64,000 nucleotides of DNA from Deltaproteobacteria bacterium (GCA_020848905.1 JADLHG010000045.1:310001-374000); one strand, 5' to 3'. Positions 52,001-60,359 are shown, counted from the first letter of the stretch. Notes: generated by a model not told the origin, from the sequence alone. Program-made: numbers and translations.

Positions 52001-52825
52001 GGGGACGCCCCGCTCCTTCCAGATCTGCGGGATGTTCTCCTCCCAGCACTCGCGCATGCCGCGGATGAAGGTGTTGGGCCCGCCGAGGAGCAGCACCTTC
52101 GGTCGCAGCGTGTTGCCGCGAGTCAGCACGGCCAGGTTCTGCTGGATGATCGACTCGAAGAGCGAGGCCATCAGCTCGTCGGGGGGGACGCCCTGCTTCT
52201 GGAGGCCGTTGATGTCGGTCTCGGCGAAGACGCCGCACTTTCCCGCCACGGGGTGGAGCTTCAGCCCGCGGTAGCCCATCTGGCAGAGCTGTTCGGCGGG
52301 GATCTTGAGCTTGGCGTTGATCTTGTCGATGACGGCGCCGGTGCCGCCGGCGCACTTGTCGTTCATCGAAGGGAGCTTCTTCTTTTTCCCGGTCTCGGGG
52401 TCCTCCTTGAAGACGATGATCTTCGCGTCCTGTCCGCCGAGCTCCACCACGCTCTGGACGTCGGGATAGAGCTTCTCCACCGCCAGCGAGACCGCGTTCA
52501 CCTCCTGGACGAACTTGGCGTGGATCAGCCGGCCGACCGCCGTCCCGCCCGAGCCGGTCATGAAGATCCGGAACGCTGTCTCGGGCACCCCCGGAAACGC
52601 CGCGACGATGCGCTCCAGGAAGTCGAGGCACTTCTCCGGCTGCTTCGTGTCGTGGCGCTGGTAGTCCTTCCAGAGGAGCTCGTCGGTGACGGGGTCCACC
52701 ACTACGGCCTTCACCGTGGTGCTCCCGACGTCGAGGCCGACCATCAGGCCTTGAGGATGAGCCGCGGTGGCGGTGAAGGAGCGGGGGGCTACCTCGGGCT
52801 TCGCGGGCGCGCTCGGGCGGGACAT
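49085..52825 (-). CDS. Giant 2-hydroxyacyl-CoA dehydratase-type activase with two ATPase domains and DUF2229
   Basis: The 1246-residue protein begins at ATG 52825. It has two BcrA/BadF/HgdC-type ATPase domains (about 27-290, 'GLDVGSTTVKAVVV', 'NDKCAGGTGAVIDKINAKL'; and about 378-640, 'GIDGGSTSTKAALV', 'NTQCSAGNGYFLQ', 'GYGCAVFMQSDI'), a Cys cluster 'CYFCKNKC' near 680, and from about 845 a DUF2229/HgdB-like region ('RIGFPRVLNLYSHAPFFLAYFQSLGL', 'SIDPCFPSKIGIPHVHNLLHHK'). Such proteins use ATP hydrolysis to push electrons from a 4Fe-4S cluster into a partner reductase or dehydratase. The usual activase is only about 270 residues. It overlaps the upstream gene by 1 base. Confidence 0.9.
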   Translation of the reverse strand: MSRPSAPAKPEVAPRSFTATAAHPQGLMVGLDVGSTTVKAVVVDPVTDELLWKDYQRHDTKQPEKCLDFLERIVAAFPGVPETAFRIFMTGSGGTAVGRLIHAKFVQEVNAVSLAVEKLYPDVQSVVELGGQDAKIIVFKEDPETGKKKKLPSMNDKCAGGTGAVIDKINAKLKIPAEQLCQMGYRGLKLHPVAGKCGVFAETDINGLQKQGVPPDELMASLFESIIQQNLAVLTRGNTLRPKVLLLGGPNTFIRGMRECWEENIPQIWKERGVPVPDGTTASDLILVPDNAQYFAALGAIEFGKQEVEDAPNLGVFAGTEPLKWYLEVGRKEEKQGKGAGGGLARSSAELEEFRARYAPERWQAPRFAPGTVVEGFVGIDGGSTSTKAALVGPDKQILAKAYQLSKGNPIEDTMDMFAALERQVAEQGATLRILGVGTTGYAKDILKDVLQADVALVETVAHTEAGLHFFPETDVIVDVGGQDIKVIILKNGQVKDFKLNTQCSAGNGYFLQSTASGFGLSVYDYADTAFAAEAMPEFGYGCAVFMQSDIVDFQRQGWQAGEIMAGLAAVLPKNIWLYVSQIPNLAKLGSRFLLQGGTQHNLAAVKSQVDFITSRFKGTGVEPVVTVHPHCGESGAIGCALEARRLWAEQGNETRFIGTERVRHLSFRTTRNEETRCYFCKNKCLRTFIDVRTGPAEGDAPTPSAVKSKVPLEAGESRLIIATCEKGEVEDVTAMRQIKAGLDAKKKQNPNLLAVAAKEVFKAPKVPVVADPLPPTAEEIRGTLKDSARPSRLLTLVTQLARRSVADTDERWLDRAGRKLLPVVQAVVNQEAVEKRRALMARRPEVRIGFPRVLNLYSHAPFFLAYFQSLGLRAENLVFSDYTSDELYREGAKRGSIDPCFPSKIGIPHVHNLLHHKHSAERPLHYLFFPMVDSFPSPLKGAQDCKACPTVVNSTESVHAAFVKEGDLFADRGIVFKKTFLKLDKPQLAARQLFLDWKDELGLTEEESQRAVVQGLAALADYDAARRREARAVIDQLEAEDRIGVVVLARPYHNDPGLNHEILDELQKLGYPVFTQDCLPTDEDFLERLFGDEVRQGTLEHPLSVQDVWKNSYSENTNRKVWGAKVTARHPNLVALELSSFKCGHDAPIYSVIEEIIERSGTPYFCFKDIDENKPTGSIKIRIQTIAYFLSRYREQLVARRRKRDALETELAALEERLRQDRDLVARPTPGRLVPDPALGLPLGL

Positions 52826-54594
52826 CAGGCGCTCCTCACGCGACGACGTGCGCCGGCCTCCCGTCGCATGCGCTCCGCCACGAGCAGGTAGAAGCGCGCG
52901 GCACGTCCCGCGACACCCTCGGGGTGGGGCAGGTCGAGCAAGGGGCGCCGCAGCTCGCGGTGCTCGGCGACGTAGCTCTGGAGCTCCTCTAGCGTGTAGC
53001 CGGTCTTGGCGATCGTCTCTCGCAGCTCGGTCTTGGACTTGGCCTTCGCCTCGCCGAGCGCCATCTGCACCCGGCTGTGCGCGTTGATGTCCCCTTCGCC
53101 GCTCGTCTCGATGGGCAGGTAGATCATGTCGGGGTAGCGACTGACCACGGCGGCCTGCGCGCCGTCCGACTGCGTGGAGGGCATGCAGCCGAAGGGCTTG
53201 AGCGAGAGCACCATGTGGGCCAGCCCCTGGGTGGAGTAGTAGATGTTCTTCGCCACCTCGAGGTGCCCTTCGCCCCCGCCGGAGCGGCTGTTGTAGAAGG
53301 GGTGCCCGAGGCGCTCGAGCTCGAGCTGGCAGACGGGCTCGTGCGCGGTGCCGCCGAGAGCCCGCCGCAGCCGGTCGTACTCCCGGTGGAGGATGCGGTC
53401 CGCGACCTCGAGGAGCAGCCGCGTCTTGCCGTAGCGCGCCTCGCGCGCGAGCCGCCCGCGCAGGTCGAAGCGCGAGAGGGGCGTCTGCGTCTCGTCGAGG
53501 CCGCGTTCGTCGCTGGCCTTGACCTTGGCCTGCCGCAGCAGGTAGCCGAGCCAGGTGACCACCGGCTCCACGAGGACCTCGGCCCCCTCGCGCTCGAGGA
53601 AGGCGAACATGTTGAAGTTGCCGTCCCCCTCGGTCGTCTGGGCCCAGAACTCGCCCGTGATCTTCACGATCGGCTTCGCCCGCGTGTAGTCCACCTCGAT
53701 CTCGTCGTCGATGATCGCGGCACAGCGGCGAAGGAGGTCCTGGTAGTAGTCGCCCATCAGCTGGTCGAGGAACTGCTGCGCCTCGTCGGCGCCCTTGAGG
53801 GGGGCCACCTTGCTCAGCAGGCCCGCGACGCGGCCGCCGCGGATCTGGTCGTAGCCTCGGCCGCGCAGCCCATCCTCGCAGAGGGCGAGGCAGCGGTCGA
53901 TCACGCGCTGGGTCTGGCCGGGCACGACCTCGTACGGACGGATGTGGTACGAGACCTCGTTCAAGAGGTCTCCGATGAAGATGCCGTTCAGCATGGCGAG
54001 GAAGAAGGAGAGGTTCATGTCGAGCCCCGCCTCGACGGTGGCCTGGTCGAGCCCCCCCTCCTGCTGGAAGAGCATCACGCGGAAGCCGTCGAAGCCCGCG
54101 TTCTTCAGCGCCAGCCGGTATTCCGCCTCGTACATGCCGAAGCGACAGGGGCCGCACGCTCCGGCGGTGAGAAACACGTAGCGGCGCGTGATCTCCTCCG
54201 CGGAGAGCCCCTCCTCGTCGCGCAGCCGCTTGAGGAGGTTCACCAGCGCGCCGACCGTGAAGTAGGTCGGGTTGCACTGCCCGTTGTTGCCGTATTCCTT
54301 ACCCGCCTGGAAGTCGGCCTTGCGGGGAACCGGGACGGTGTCGATGCGGTAGCCGAGCCCTTCGAGGCCGGCCTTGATGAGCGCGTCGTGCCGCAGGCTG
54401 AGCCCGCCGATCAGCACCGTGGTGTGAGGTCGCTCGGCGGCGGTGAAGGGGAGCTCCTCGGGGCGGCGGAAGTGATCGATGTGTGCGGGCGCGAGGCCGG
54501 CCTCGCGTTCGAGGCGGTCTCGCTCCCGGGTGAGGAGCTCCTGAAGCTCGGGGTCCGGACGGCGTGCGGTCTGAGACGGGGTCTGGGTTTCCAT
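52825..54594 (-). CDS. HgdB-like iron-sulfur dehydratase/reductase partner subunit
   Basis: The 589-residue product begins at ATG 54594, with SD GGAGG. It resembles the 2-hydroxyglutaryl-CoA dehydratase component-D family in the COG3581-like subgroup: 'GNNGQCNPTYFTVGALVNLLK', 'LTAGACGPCRFGMYEAEYR', 'GEFWAQTTEGDGNFNMFAFLEREGAEVLVEPV' and 'KPFGCMPSTQSDGAQAAVVSRY'. The paired Cys residues could hold iron-sulfur clusters. The likely substrate is unknown; dehydration or reduction of an acyl-CoA-like compound is the family theme. It is the first gene of the operon and its stop overlaps the activase start. Confidence 0.88.
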   Translation of the reverse strand: METQTPSQTARRPDPELQELLTRERDRLEREAGLAPAHIDHFRRPEELPFTAAERPHTTVLIGGLSLRHDALIKAGLEGLGYRIDTVPVPRKADFQAGKEYGNNGQCNPTYFTVGALVNLLKRLRDEEGLSAEEITRRYVFLTAGACGPCRFGMYEAEYRLALKNAGFDGFRVMLFQQEGGLDQATVEAGLDMNLSFFLAMLNGIFIGDLLNEVSYHIRPYEVVPGQTQRVIDRCLALCEDGLRGRGYDQIRGGRVAGLLSKVAPLKGADEAQQFLDQLMGDYYQDLLRRCAAIIDDEIEVDYTRAKPIVKITGEFWAQTTEGDGNFNMFAFLEREGAEVLVEPVVTWLGYLLRQAKVKASDERGLDETQTPLSRFDLRGRLAREARYGKTRLLLEVADRILHREYDRLRRALGGTAHEPVCQLELERLGHPFYNSRSGGGEGHLEVAKNIYYSTQGLAHMVLSLKPFGCMPSTQSDGAQAAVVSRYPDMIYLPIETSGEGDINAHSRVQMALGEAKAKSKTELRETIAKTGYTLEELQSYVAEHRELRRPLLDLPHPEGVAGRAARFYLLVAERMRREAGARRRVRSA

Positions 54595-54670
54595 GGCGCC
54601 TCCAGTCGGGTCGAGGGCCGCCGGCCCCGGTTCGGGCGGCCGGCGGACGTCGCACGGTGCGAACCTTGAA

Positions 54671-54699
54671 AAAGTAGACTGACACGTCAGTACAGTCAA
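54671..54699 (-). promoter_or_regulatory. Sigma-70 promoter of the activase operon
   Basis: Read on the minus strand, TTGACT (54699-54694) is the -35 (five of six) and TACTTT (54676-54671) the -10, with a 17-base spacer. Transcription would start near 54664, giving a leader of about 70 bases before the start at 54594. Confidence 0.6.
54678..54691. promoter_or_regulatory. Operator-like inverted repeat within the promoter spacer
   Basis: ACTGAC (54678-54683) and GTCAGT (54686-54691) are perfect complements across 2 bases. The repeat lies wholly inside the 17-base spacer of the minus-strand promoter, an ideal repressor position. The 14-base size suits a TetR-type dimer, many of which respond to acyl-CoA, but no regulator gene is in the window. 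Confidence 0.6.
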
Positions 54700-54710
54700 T
54701 CAGCGCGTGT

Positions 54711-54735
54711 AACAATGCGAAATAACGCGTTTGTT
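54711..54735. repeat. Imperfect inverted repeat upstream of the activase promoter
   Basis: AACAA (54711-54715) and TTGTT (54731-54735) are complementary, and the next bases are partly so (TGCG against CGCG). The site could help a regulator bind, but the match is imperfect. Confidence 0.25.
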
Positions 54736-54760
54736 GTATGAGCGCGGCGACGCGCTCGGC

Positions 54761-54774
54761 TTGATATCGATCAA
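54761..54774. promoter_or_regulatory. Perfect FNR-type box
   Basis: TTGAT, four bases, ATCAA is the exact consensus for FNR/Anr/Dnr-family regulators. It lies about 103 bases upstream of the predicted activase transcription start, a spacing used by class I activators, and 183 bases upstream of the polysaccharide deacetylase gene on the other strand. FNR proteins sense low oxygen, which suits an oxygen-sensitive activase. Confidence 0.65.
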
Positions 54775-54956
54775 TTTGGCTCCGGGAGCGGGCGGCCGGC
54801 GCGGCACGATCCCACCCACCGGCGGTTCTCTCCGATTCGGCGAAGGCTGCCTCCGCGATCGTTCAGAACCGGGGATCGGCGGCCGGCCGGTGACTCGGAT
54901 TACGCCGCGTTCGCCGCGGCACGGGCGTTGCTCTCTCGCCCGAACGACTTCATCCC

Positions 54957-56630
54957 ATGGAGGGCTTCTTGCGCACGTCGGGTCGGTACCGGGGTGTTCG
55001 TGTTGGCCGGCGGCCCTGGCTGCCGGCGCTGCTCTTGGGCACGCTCGCGGCTTCGGCGCTTTCAGCCTGCGGCGCCCCGGATGGGGAGCTCGCCGGCGGC
55101 TCGCGAGTTCGCGGGAAAGCCGACGACCCGAGCTGTCCCGCGAAGGCGCCCGAAGGTTCGCCCCGCCCGGAGCTCGGAGATCTGGCGGGGAAGGCCTGCG
55201 ACTACGCCTGCTGGGGCAAGGGGACGCTGCCCAACGTCTGCGGCACGCGACGCTGGCAGTTCTGCCTCCCCTCCGGCGTCTTCGCCGAGTGCACGCCCTC
55301 GGAGCCCTTCCGCTTCATGGGCTCCTTCGACGGAAGCCAGAACTTCCGCATGTGGACCGAGACGATGGAGCTCGCCCGGCGGGTCGAGCGGAGCTCGGGG
55401 CAGAAGCCGCACTTCACCTACTTCATCAACGGGTCGTACTACTACGCGCGCATCTGCACGCGCTGGGATAGCAAGAACCGCTGCGTGAACGTGGAGAACT
55501 TCCCGAAGACCGCCGACGAGAACGGGGACGGCCAGCCCGACGTGGGCATCCCCCCGCCCCGCGGGCAGTTCGGCTGGGGCAAGAACGCCTCCGAGGTGCT
55601 CGTGCGCATCGCGCTCACGCAGCAGGCGGTGAACGAGGGGCACGAGATCGGCACCCACAGCATGTTCCACGAGGACGGGGGTAAGTGGGGCTACGGCCAG
55701 TGGAACACCGACTTCAAGCAGATGGACGCGCTCGTGGGCTCCACGCTCTTCGAGCCGGTGCGCGACAAGGAGGGCAAGGCGCTCTTCCCGCGCTGGACCT
55801 CGCCGGCCACCGATGACCGCGCGCTGGGTGCCGAGTGCGACCCCTCGCGCAAGACCGACCCGACCGATCTCCAGACCTGCTCCTCGGGGCTATGTATCCC
55901 CGTCGCCGACGGCAAGGCCTACTGCAGCCAGCTCTGCAACAGCAGCCTGCCCTGTCCCAAGGGCTACGGCTGCGGCGGCCCGGGCTGGAGCGGGACCTTC
56001 AAGGACTACTGCCTCCCCGTGCCGGAGTTCCCGGTCGTCGTCGACGGTCAGACGCTCTTTCGCGCGGACGGGACCGCGGAGCCGGCGGCGGTGAAGGCCG
56101 GGCTGCTCAAGCGCTACAAGATGAAGGGTTTCCGCGCCCCGTATCTGGCGGTGAACGGGAGCACCTATCAGGTCATGGGGGATCGCGGCTACCTCTACGA
56201 TGCGAGCCAGCCGAGGCCCGTCGAGGCGCCGGGCAAGATCAAGGCGAGCTGGCAGGGGCCCCTGCGGTCCCTCTGGGAGTTCGGCGTGATGAGCGCGCGG
56301 CCTGCAGGCGTGCTGAACAAGAACTGGCCGATGCCCTTCGACTCGGTCTATTCGGACTTCGGGCTCCCCGCGGCCACCATGGCCTCGCAGTACAAGGACA
56401 GCATCCTGCGCCTCTACGCGCGGCGCGACGAGATCCCCGCCTGGAACATCGGCGCGCACTTCTCGTACTGGGAGACGGACCGCACCGGGCACTCCTACTG
56501 GGACGTGATGCAGCGGACCTACGAGTGGGCCGGCGCGGGGTGTCCCGACGACGCGACGGGCGCCAAGGGCTGCCCGCACATCGCCTTCCCGAGCTTCGCG
56601 GACTACGTCAAGGAACTCGGCGCCCCCTAG
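54957..56630 (+). CDS. Polysaccharide-deacetylase-like lipoprotein with Cys-rich insertion
   Basis: The 557-residue product has lipobox LSAC. The NodB-like parts are 'FMGSFDGSQNF' (one Asp of the usual pair), 'PHFTYFING', 'GHEIGTHSMFHED' with H234 and H238, and 'KGFRAPYLAVNG'. Between the His motif and the last block lies a long insertion with Cys-rich loops ('CDPSRKTDPTDLQTCSSGLC', 'CSQLCNSSLPCPKGYGCGG'). NodB enzymes remove acetyl groups from sugar polymers using a metal held by Asp and two His. The insertion is unusual. It may be regulated by the FNR box upstream. Confidence 0.8.
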   Translation: MEGFLRTSGRYRGVRVGRRPWLPALLLGTLAASALSACGAPDGELAGGSRVRGKADDPSCPAKAPEGSPRPELGDLAGKACDYACWGKGTLPNVCGTRRWQFCLPSGVFAECTPSEPFRFMGSFDGSQNFRMWTETMELARRVERSSGQKPHFTYFINGSYYYARICTRWDSKNRCVNVENFPKTADENGDGQPDVGIPPPRGQFGWGKNASEVLVRIALTQQAVNEGHEIGTHSMFHEDGGKWGYGQWNTDFKQMDALVGSTLFEPVRDKEGKALFPRWTSPATDDRALGAECDPSRKTDPTDLQTCSSGLCIPVADGKAYCSQLCNSSLPCPKGYGCGGPGWSGTFKDYCLPVPEFPVVVDGQTLFRADGTAEPAAVKAGLLKRYKMKGFRAPYLAVNGSTYQVMGDRGYLYDASQPRPVEAPGKIKASWQGPLRSLWEFGVMSARPAGVLNKNWPMPFDSVYSDFGLPAATMASQYKDSILRLYARRDEIPAWNIGAHFSYWETDRTGHSYWDVMQRTYEWAGAGCPDDATGAKGCPHIAFPSFADYVKELGAP

Positions 56631-56636
56631 CTGGGC

Positions 56637-58220
56637 TCAGTTCGTCGACACGGAGATGCGGGGGGCGATCGCGTCGGGCTCGCCGGGGGAGCCGGCCGGT
56701 GGCGCGTCGGGCTGCTGCACCACGGGCTCCCCCTTCTGCTCGCTGGGCTCCGGAAGCCCGAGCGCCTGACGCAGCTCGGTCCCGCTGAGCTGCTGCACCT
56801 CGAGGAGGCGCCCCGCGAGCTGCTCGATCACCGGGCGGCGCGCGGTGAGGGTCGTGCGCGCCCGCTCGAGCTGCTCCTCGACGATGCGCGCCACCTGCTT
56901 GTCGATCTCTTCGGCGGTGCGCTCGCCGTGTTCGCGCGGCGTGGCCGCGGCCACCTCGGCGTTCACGAGCAGCGCGCGCGTCTTGTCGAAGGTGCGCGAG
57001 CCGAGCTCGCTCATGCCGTACTTGCGAACCATGTCGCTCGCCAGCTCGGTGGCCTTGGTCAGGTCGTCGTGGGCGCCGGTGCTGGGCTGACCGATGAAGA
57101 GCATCTCGGCCGCCCGACCGCCGAGGAGCACGCAGATGCGATCCAGGAGCTCGGACTCGGTGAGGAGATAGCGGTCCTCGGTGATGCGCTGCCAGGTGAG
57201 GCCGAGCCCCATGCCGCGCGGCACGATGGTCACCTTCTGCACCGGGTTCGCGCCGGGCAGCGTCTCGGCCACGACCGCGTGGCCCAGCTCGTGAAAGGCC
57301 ACGATGCGGCGCTCGGCGGGGTTCATCAGCCGCCCCTTCTTCTCGAGCCCCACCAGGACGCGCTCGATGGCTTCGTCGAACTCCGACATGGTGACGGTGG
57401 TCTTGCCGCGCCGTGCCGCGAGGAGGGCGGCCTCGTTGACCAGGTTCGCCAGGTCGGCGCCGGCGAACCCGGGCGTGCGGCCGGCCACGGCGTCGAGGTC
57501 GATGGCTCCGTCCACGGTCACCCCGCGCATGTGGATCTCGAGGATGCGCCGGCGCCCTTCCTTCTCCGGACGGTCGACCATGATGTTTCGGTCGAAGCGC
57601 CCCGCGCGGAGCAGGGCGCCGTCCAGAATCTCAGGGCGATTGGTGGCGGCGAGGATGATCACCCCGCTCGTCGGATCGAAGCCGTCCATCTCGACGAGGA
57701 GCGCGTTCAGCGTCTGCTCCCGCTCCTCGTGCGACATGGCCCCCGCGCTGCGCGCCTTGCCCAGGGCGTCCAGCTCGTCGATGAAGACGATGCAGGGGGC
57801 GCTCTCGCGGGCCTTCTTGAACATGTCGCGCACGCGGGCCGCGCCCACGCCGACGAACATCTCGACGAAGTCGGAGCCCGACATCTGGAAGAAGGGGACC
57901 CCCGCCTCGCCGGCCACCGCCCGCGCGAGAAGGGTCTTGCCGGTGCCAGGGGGGCCCACCAGCAGGACGCCCTTCGGGATGCGGGCTCCGAGGCGCGCGT
58001 AGCGGTCCGGGTGCTTGAGGAAGTCCACGACCTCCTGGAGCTCTTCCAGGGCCTCGTCCACGCCGGCCACGTCCTTGAAGGTCACCTTCTCGTTCGTGAC
58101 CTCGCGCGCGCGGCTCTTGCCGAAGGACAGGATGCCGCGCTGGGTGGCGGCGGTGCCGCGGCTCGAGTACCAGAGCCAGAGCAGCACGAGAAGTCCGATG
58201 AGGATCAACCAGGGATTCAT
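56637..58220 (-). CDS. ftsH: FtsH-type AAA protease lacking the periplasmic domain
   Basis: The 527-residue protein has one N-terminal membrane segment ([19 protein letters not shown]), then the AAA ATPase ('[47 protein letters not shown]', '[11 protein letters not shown]', '[18 protein letters not shown]') and the zinc protease domain with H310-E-L-G-H314. The usual second membrane segment and periplasmic domain are absent, making it about 100 residues shorter than common FtsH. It degrades membrane and short-lived proteins. A Pro/Glu-rich tail ends it. An additional full-length ftsH may exist elsewhere. Confidence 0.93.
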   Translation of the reverse strand: MNPWLILIGLLVLLWLWYSSRGTAATQRGILSFGKSRAREVTNEKVTFKDVAGVDEALEELQEVVDFLKHPDRYARLGARIPKGVLLVGPPGTGKTLLARAVAGEAGVPFFQMSGSDFVEMFVGVGAARVRDMFKKARESAPCIVFIDELDALGKARSAGAMSHEEREQTLNALLVEMDGFDPTSGVIILAATNRPEILDGALLRAGRFDRNIMVDRPEKEGRRRILEIHMRGVTVDGAIDLDAVAGRTPGFAGADLANLVNEAALLAARRGKTTVTMSEFDEAIERVLVGLEKKGRLMNPAERRIVAFHELGHAVVAETLPGANPVQKVTIVPRGMGLGLTWQRITEDRYLLTESELLDRICVLLGGRAAEMLFIGQPSTGAHDDLTKATELASDMVRKYGMSELGSRTFDKTRALLVNAEVAAATPREHGERTAEEIDKQVARIVEEQLERARTTLTARRPVIEQLAGRLLEVQQLSGTELRQALGLPEPSEQKGEPVVQQPDAPPAGSPGEPDAIAPRISVSTN

Positions 58221-58231
58221 AGGCGATGGTT

Positions 58232-58261
58232 GTCATACAACGGCGGGGGGGGCCTGTCCAA
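58232..58261 (-). promoter_or_regulatory. Promoter candidate for the short ftsH gene
   Basis: On the minus strand TTGGAC (58261-58256) and TATGAC (58237-58232) are 18 bases apart. The predicted start is about 5 bases before the ATG at 58220, so the mRNA may be almost leaderless. Confidence 0.4.
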
Positions 58262-58273
58262 CCCCAACTGGCG

Positions 58274-59623
58274 TCAGAAGAGGGGGCCGGTGTCGAGGAG
58301 CACCGCGGCGAAGAGGGTGAAACGCTCGTCCTCCTCTCCCGCGTCGCGTCCTGGCGGGTGGGGGACGATGCGCACGAGGGCGCGGGCCCCGAGCTCGATG
58401 CTCGCGACCCGGCGAAAGCGATGACCCACGGCCACGGAGCTCAGGCTCTGCAGCCCATCGGGTGACCAGTCCAGCAGGCGGCTGCTCACGTTACCTGTCA
58501 CCGCGACGTAGGGACCGAGCGCGGAGCTGAAGGTCAGCTGCGCACTCCCGGCGACGCGCGGGTCGGTGCGGCCTAGCAAGGGGCTGACGTACGGCGCGAG
58601 GCTCCCCGAGAGCTCGAGCGCGAGCTGGCCCCGGCGGAGGGGGAAGCGCTGGAGGAGTCCCACGCGGCCGACCGGCGAGAGCTGGACCTCGTAGGGCGCC
58701 TTCGGGTCCGTGCTGTGCCAGAGCCCGAGGCCGACGCCGAGCCGGAGATCCGTCGTGGAGGTCAACGCGCGCAGCCAGGCCAGGTCGGCGCGGCCGAGGC
58801 CGACCTCGCTCCCCGGCGTGAAGAGGTCCAGCTCGCCGAGCAGACCGAGGTGGAGGCGATCCTTCGGACTCAGGCGCCAGAGCCCGTCGAGCGCGAGGCT
58901 CGGGGCCAATCGCTCCGGGTAGTGACCGCGCTCCTTGGCGTAGAGCGCGCCGCTGCGCCGCATTCCGAGGGTGAGCCCGTAGCGCTGGGTGCGTGTGGCG
59001 TCGAGCTCCAGGGCGAGCTCCGTCTGGAGGAACAGCCAGTGGATGGCTGGGTCGGTCGGGAGATCGTCCTGCAGCCCATCGTCGTCGTCTCCTGCGATGG
59101 TGCGGGCGGCTCGCGCGGGTGCGTCGCCGACTGGCTCCGATTCCTCGGGCCCGATCTCGCCACGCGCCTCTGAGGCGGCGTCTTCGACGGCGGGCTCGGC
59201 CTCGCCTCCGTCGGCGGTGTCCCGCTCGGCGAACGCGGCGATCCCCGCGTCGGGACCCTTGCCGAGGAGCGCGACCGGATGCAGGAAGTCCTTCGTTCCC
59301 ACTTCGACCCGCTGTCGGAGGCGCAGCCGCAGTTTGCGATGGAGCGCGGCGTCGTAGCCCAGCTCCCCGCGGTGCAGGTGTCGAAAGCTGGTGCCGTCCG
59401 TGGGGAGCGTGAGCCGGGGTCCATAGGCGAAGGAGAGGGTCTGCCGGCTGCCGCCGAGGCGAGCAAGGGCACGCGGGAAGAGGTCCAGCTCGAAGGCGGC
59501 ACCGCGCGCAGAATCGACGTCGGTGCTCATCCTGGGCTCGGTGCGCAGGAAGAGCTGTGCGAAGCGGGGGGGCGGCGACCCAGCCGCCAGACCCGCCGCG
59601 AAGAGCAGGAGCGCGAGCCCCAC
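58274..59623 (-). CDS. Predicted outer-membrane barrel protein next to polysaccharide export
   Basis: From GTG 59623 the 449-residue product has a signal peptide (GLALLLFAAGLAAGSP) and repeated amphipathic strands ('LDLRLGVGLGLWH', 'GRVGLLQRFPLRRGQLALELSGSLAPY', 'LFAAVLLDTGPLF' with a C-terminal Phe). A central acidic stretch ('DTADGGEAEPAVEDAASEARGEIGPEE') is a likely surface loop. It starts 3 bases after the Wza-like gene stop, so it may serve that exporter. The function is otherwise unknown. Confidence 0.72.
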   Translation of the reverse strand: MGLALLLFAAGLAAGSPPPRFAQLFLRTEPRMSTDVDSARGAAFELDLFPRALARLGGSRQTLSFAYGPRLTLPTDGTSFRHLHRGELGYDAALHRKLRLRLRQRVEVGTKDFLHPVALLGKGPDAGIAAFAERDTADGGEAEPAVEDAASEARGEIGPEESEPVGDAPARAARTIAGDDDDGLQDDLPTDPAIHWLFLQTELALELDATRTQRYGLTLGMRRSGALYAKERGHYPERLAPSLALDGLWRLSPKDRLHLGLLGELDLFTPGSEVGLGRADLAWLRALTSTTDLRLGVGLGLWHSTDPKAPYEVQLSPVGRVGLLQRFPLRRGQLALELSGSLAPYVSPLLGRTDPRVAGSAQLTFSSALGPYVAVTGNVSSRLLDWSPDGLQSLSSVAVGHRFRRVASIELGARALVRIVPHPPGRDAGEEDERFTLFAAVLLDTGPLF

Positions 59624-59626
59624 GGG

Positions 59627-60229
59627 CTACTCCACGACCACCACGTCGCCGGGCTGCAGGACGAAGGCGGCCCCCCGTCCCACGCCCCCGACGAGCCGCT
59701 TGTAGGCGAAGCGAATCGGGCGCTCGCGCCGGCCTTGCCGCAGGAGCAGGATGCGGTCGTCGTCGGCGAACGGGGTCAGGCCGCGGGCGGCGGCCAGCGC
59801 GTGGAGCACCGTGCTCCCCGTGGGGAGCTTGTGGACGCCTGGTCGGCGGACCTCGCCGAGCACGGCGATCTTCATCGCGCGCCCCTCGCGAACGCGCACG
59901 CTGACGACGGCGCCCGGCACCTGGTTGGCGAGGAGCTTGGCGATGGCCTTGGCCGCACCCGCCTCGGTGAGGCCTTCGACCAGCACGTCACCCAGCTTCG
60001 GGAGCGCGAGCTTGCCGTCCTCGCCCACGGAGATGCGCTTCAGGTTGAGCTCTTTGGCCTGCGCCACCTCGACGCGCAGCACGTCCCCCTTCTGGATCAG
60101 CGTGGCGCTGTCGACCTGGCTCTGCGGGAGGTCGTCCACGTTGACGGCCTCGACGTGGGCGCAGCCCGCGAGGCTCGTCGATACCAGCGGCAGGGCGAGG
60201 CGGAAGACCATTTTCGCGAGCGTCGTCAC
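59627..60229 (-). CDS. Wza-like polysaccharide export lipoprotein
   Basis: The 200-residue product has lipobox SLAGC and a polysaccharide-export (Poly_export) domain ('TLIQKGDVLRVEVAQAKELNLKRISVGEDGKLALPKLGDVLVEGLTEAGAAKAIAKLL'), followed by an SLBB domain ('IAVLGEVRRPGVHKLPTGSTVLHALAAARGLTPFADDDRILLLR') and 'AFVLQPGDVVVVE'. Wza proteins form outer-membrane channels for capsule or exopolysaccharide. It is shorter than Wza (about 380) and has one SLBB domain, so it resembles compact myxobacterial versions. GTG 60229 has GGAGG 7 bases upstream. Confidence 0.85.
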   Translation of the reverse strand: MTTLAKMVFRLALPLVSTSLAGCAHVEAVNVDDLPQSQVDSATLIQKGDVLRVEVAQAKELNLKRISVGEDGKLALPKLGDVLVEGLTEAGAAKAIAKLLANQVPGAVVSVRVREGRAMKIAVLGEVRRPGVHKLPTGSTVLHALAAARGLTPFADDDRILLLRQGRRERPIRFAYKRLVGGVGRGAAFVLQPGDVVVVE

Positions 60230-60359
60230 CGTTGGGCCTCCGTGGTGGTCGACGCCGCGTACCACGGCGGCGCGCGGGAGCGCAACACCCGGGACGGTCG
60301 CGTTGACCGTCGGTGGGGCTCTCCTCTAGACTTGGGAAAACTACGTCCGCGAGGGAGGC

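Noticed and set aside
49388-52891. 1167-codon open frame on the plus strand
   Set aside because: It is antisense to the activase gene, which has clear family motifs along its length. The antisense translation has the His/Leu/Val/Arg/Glu-biased composition usual for shadows in G+C-rich DNA.
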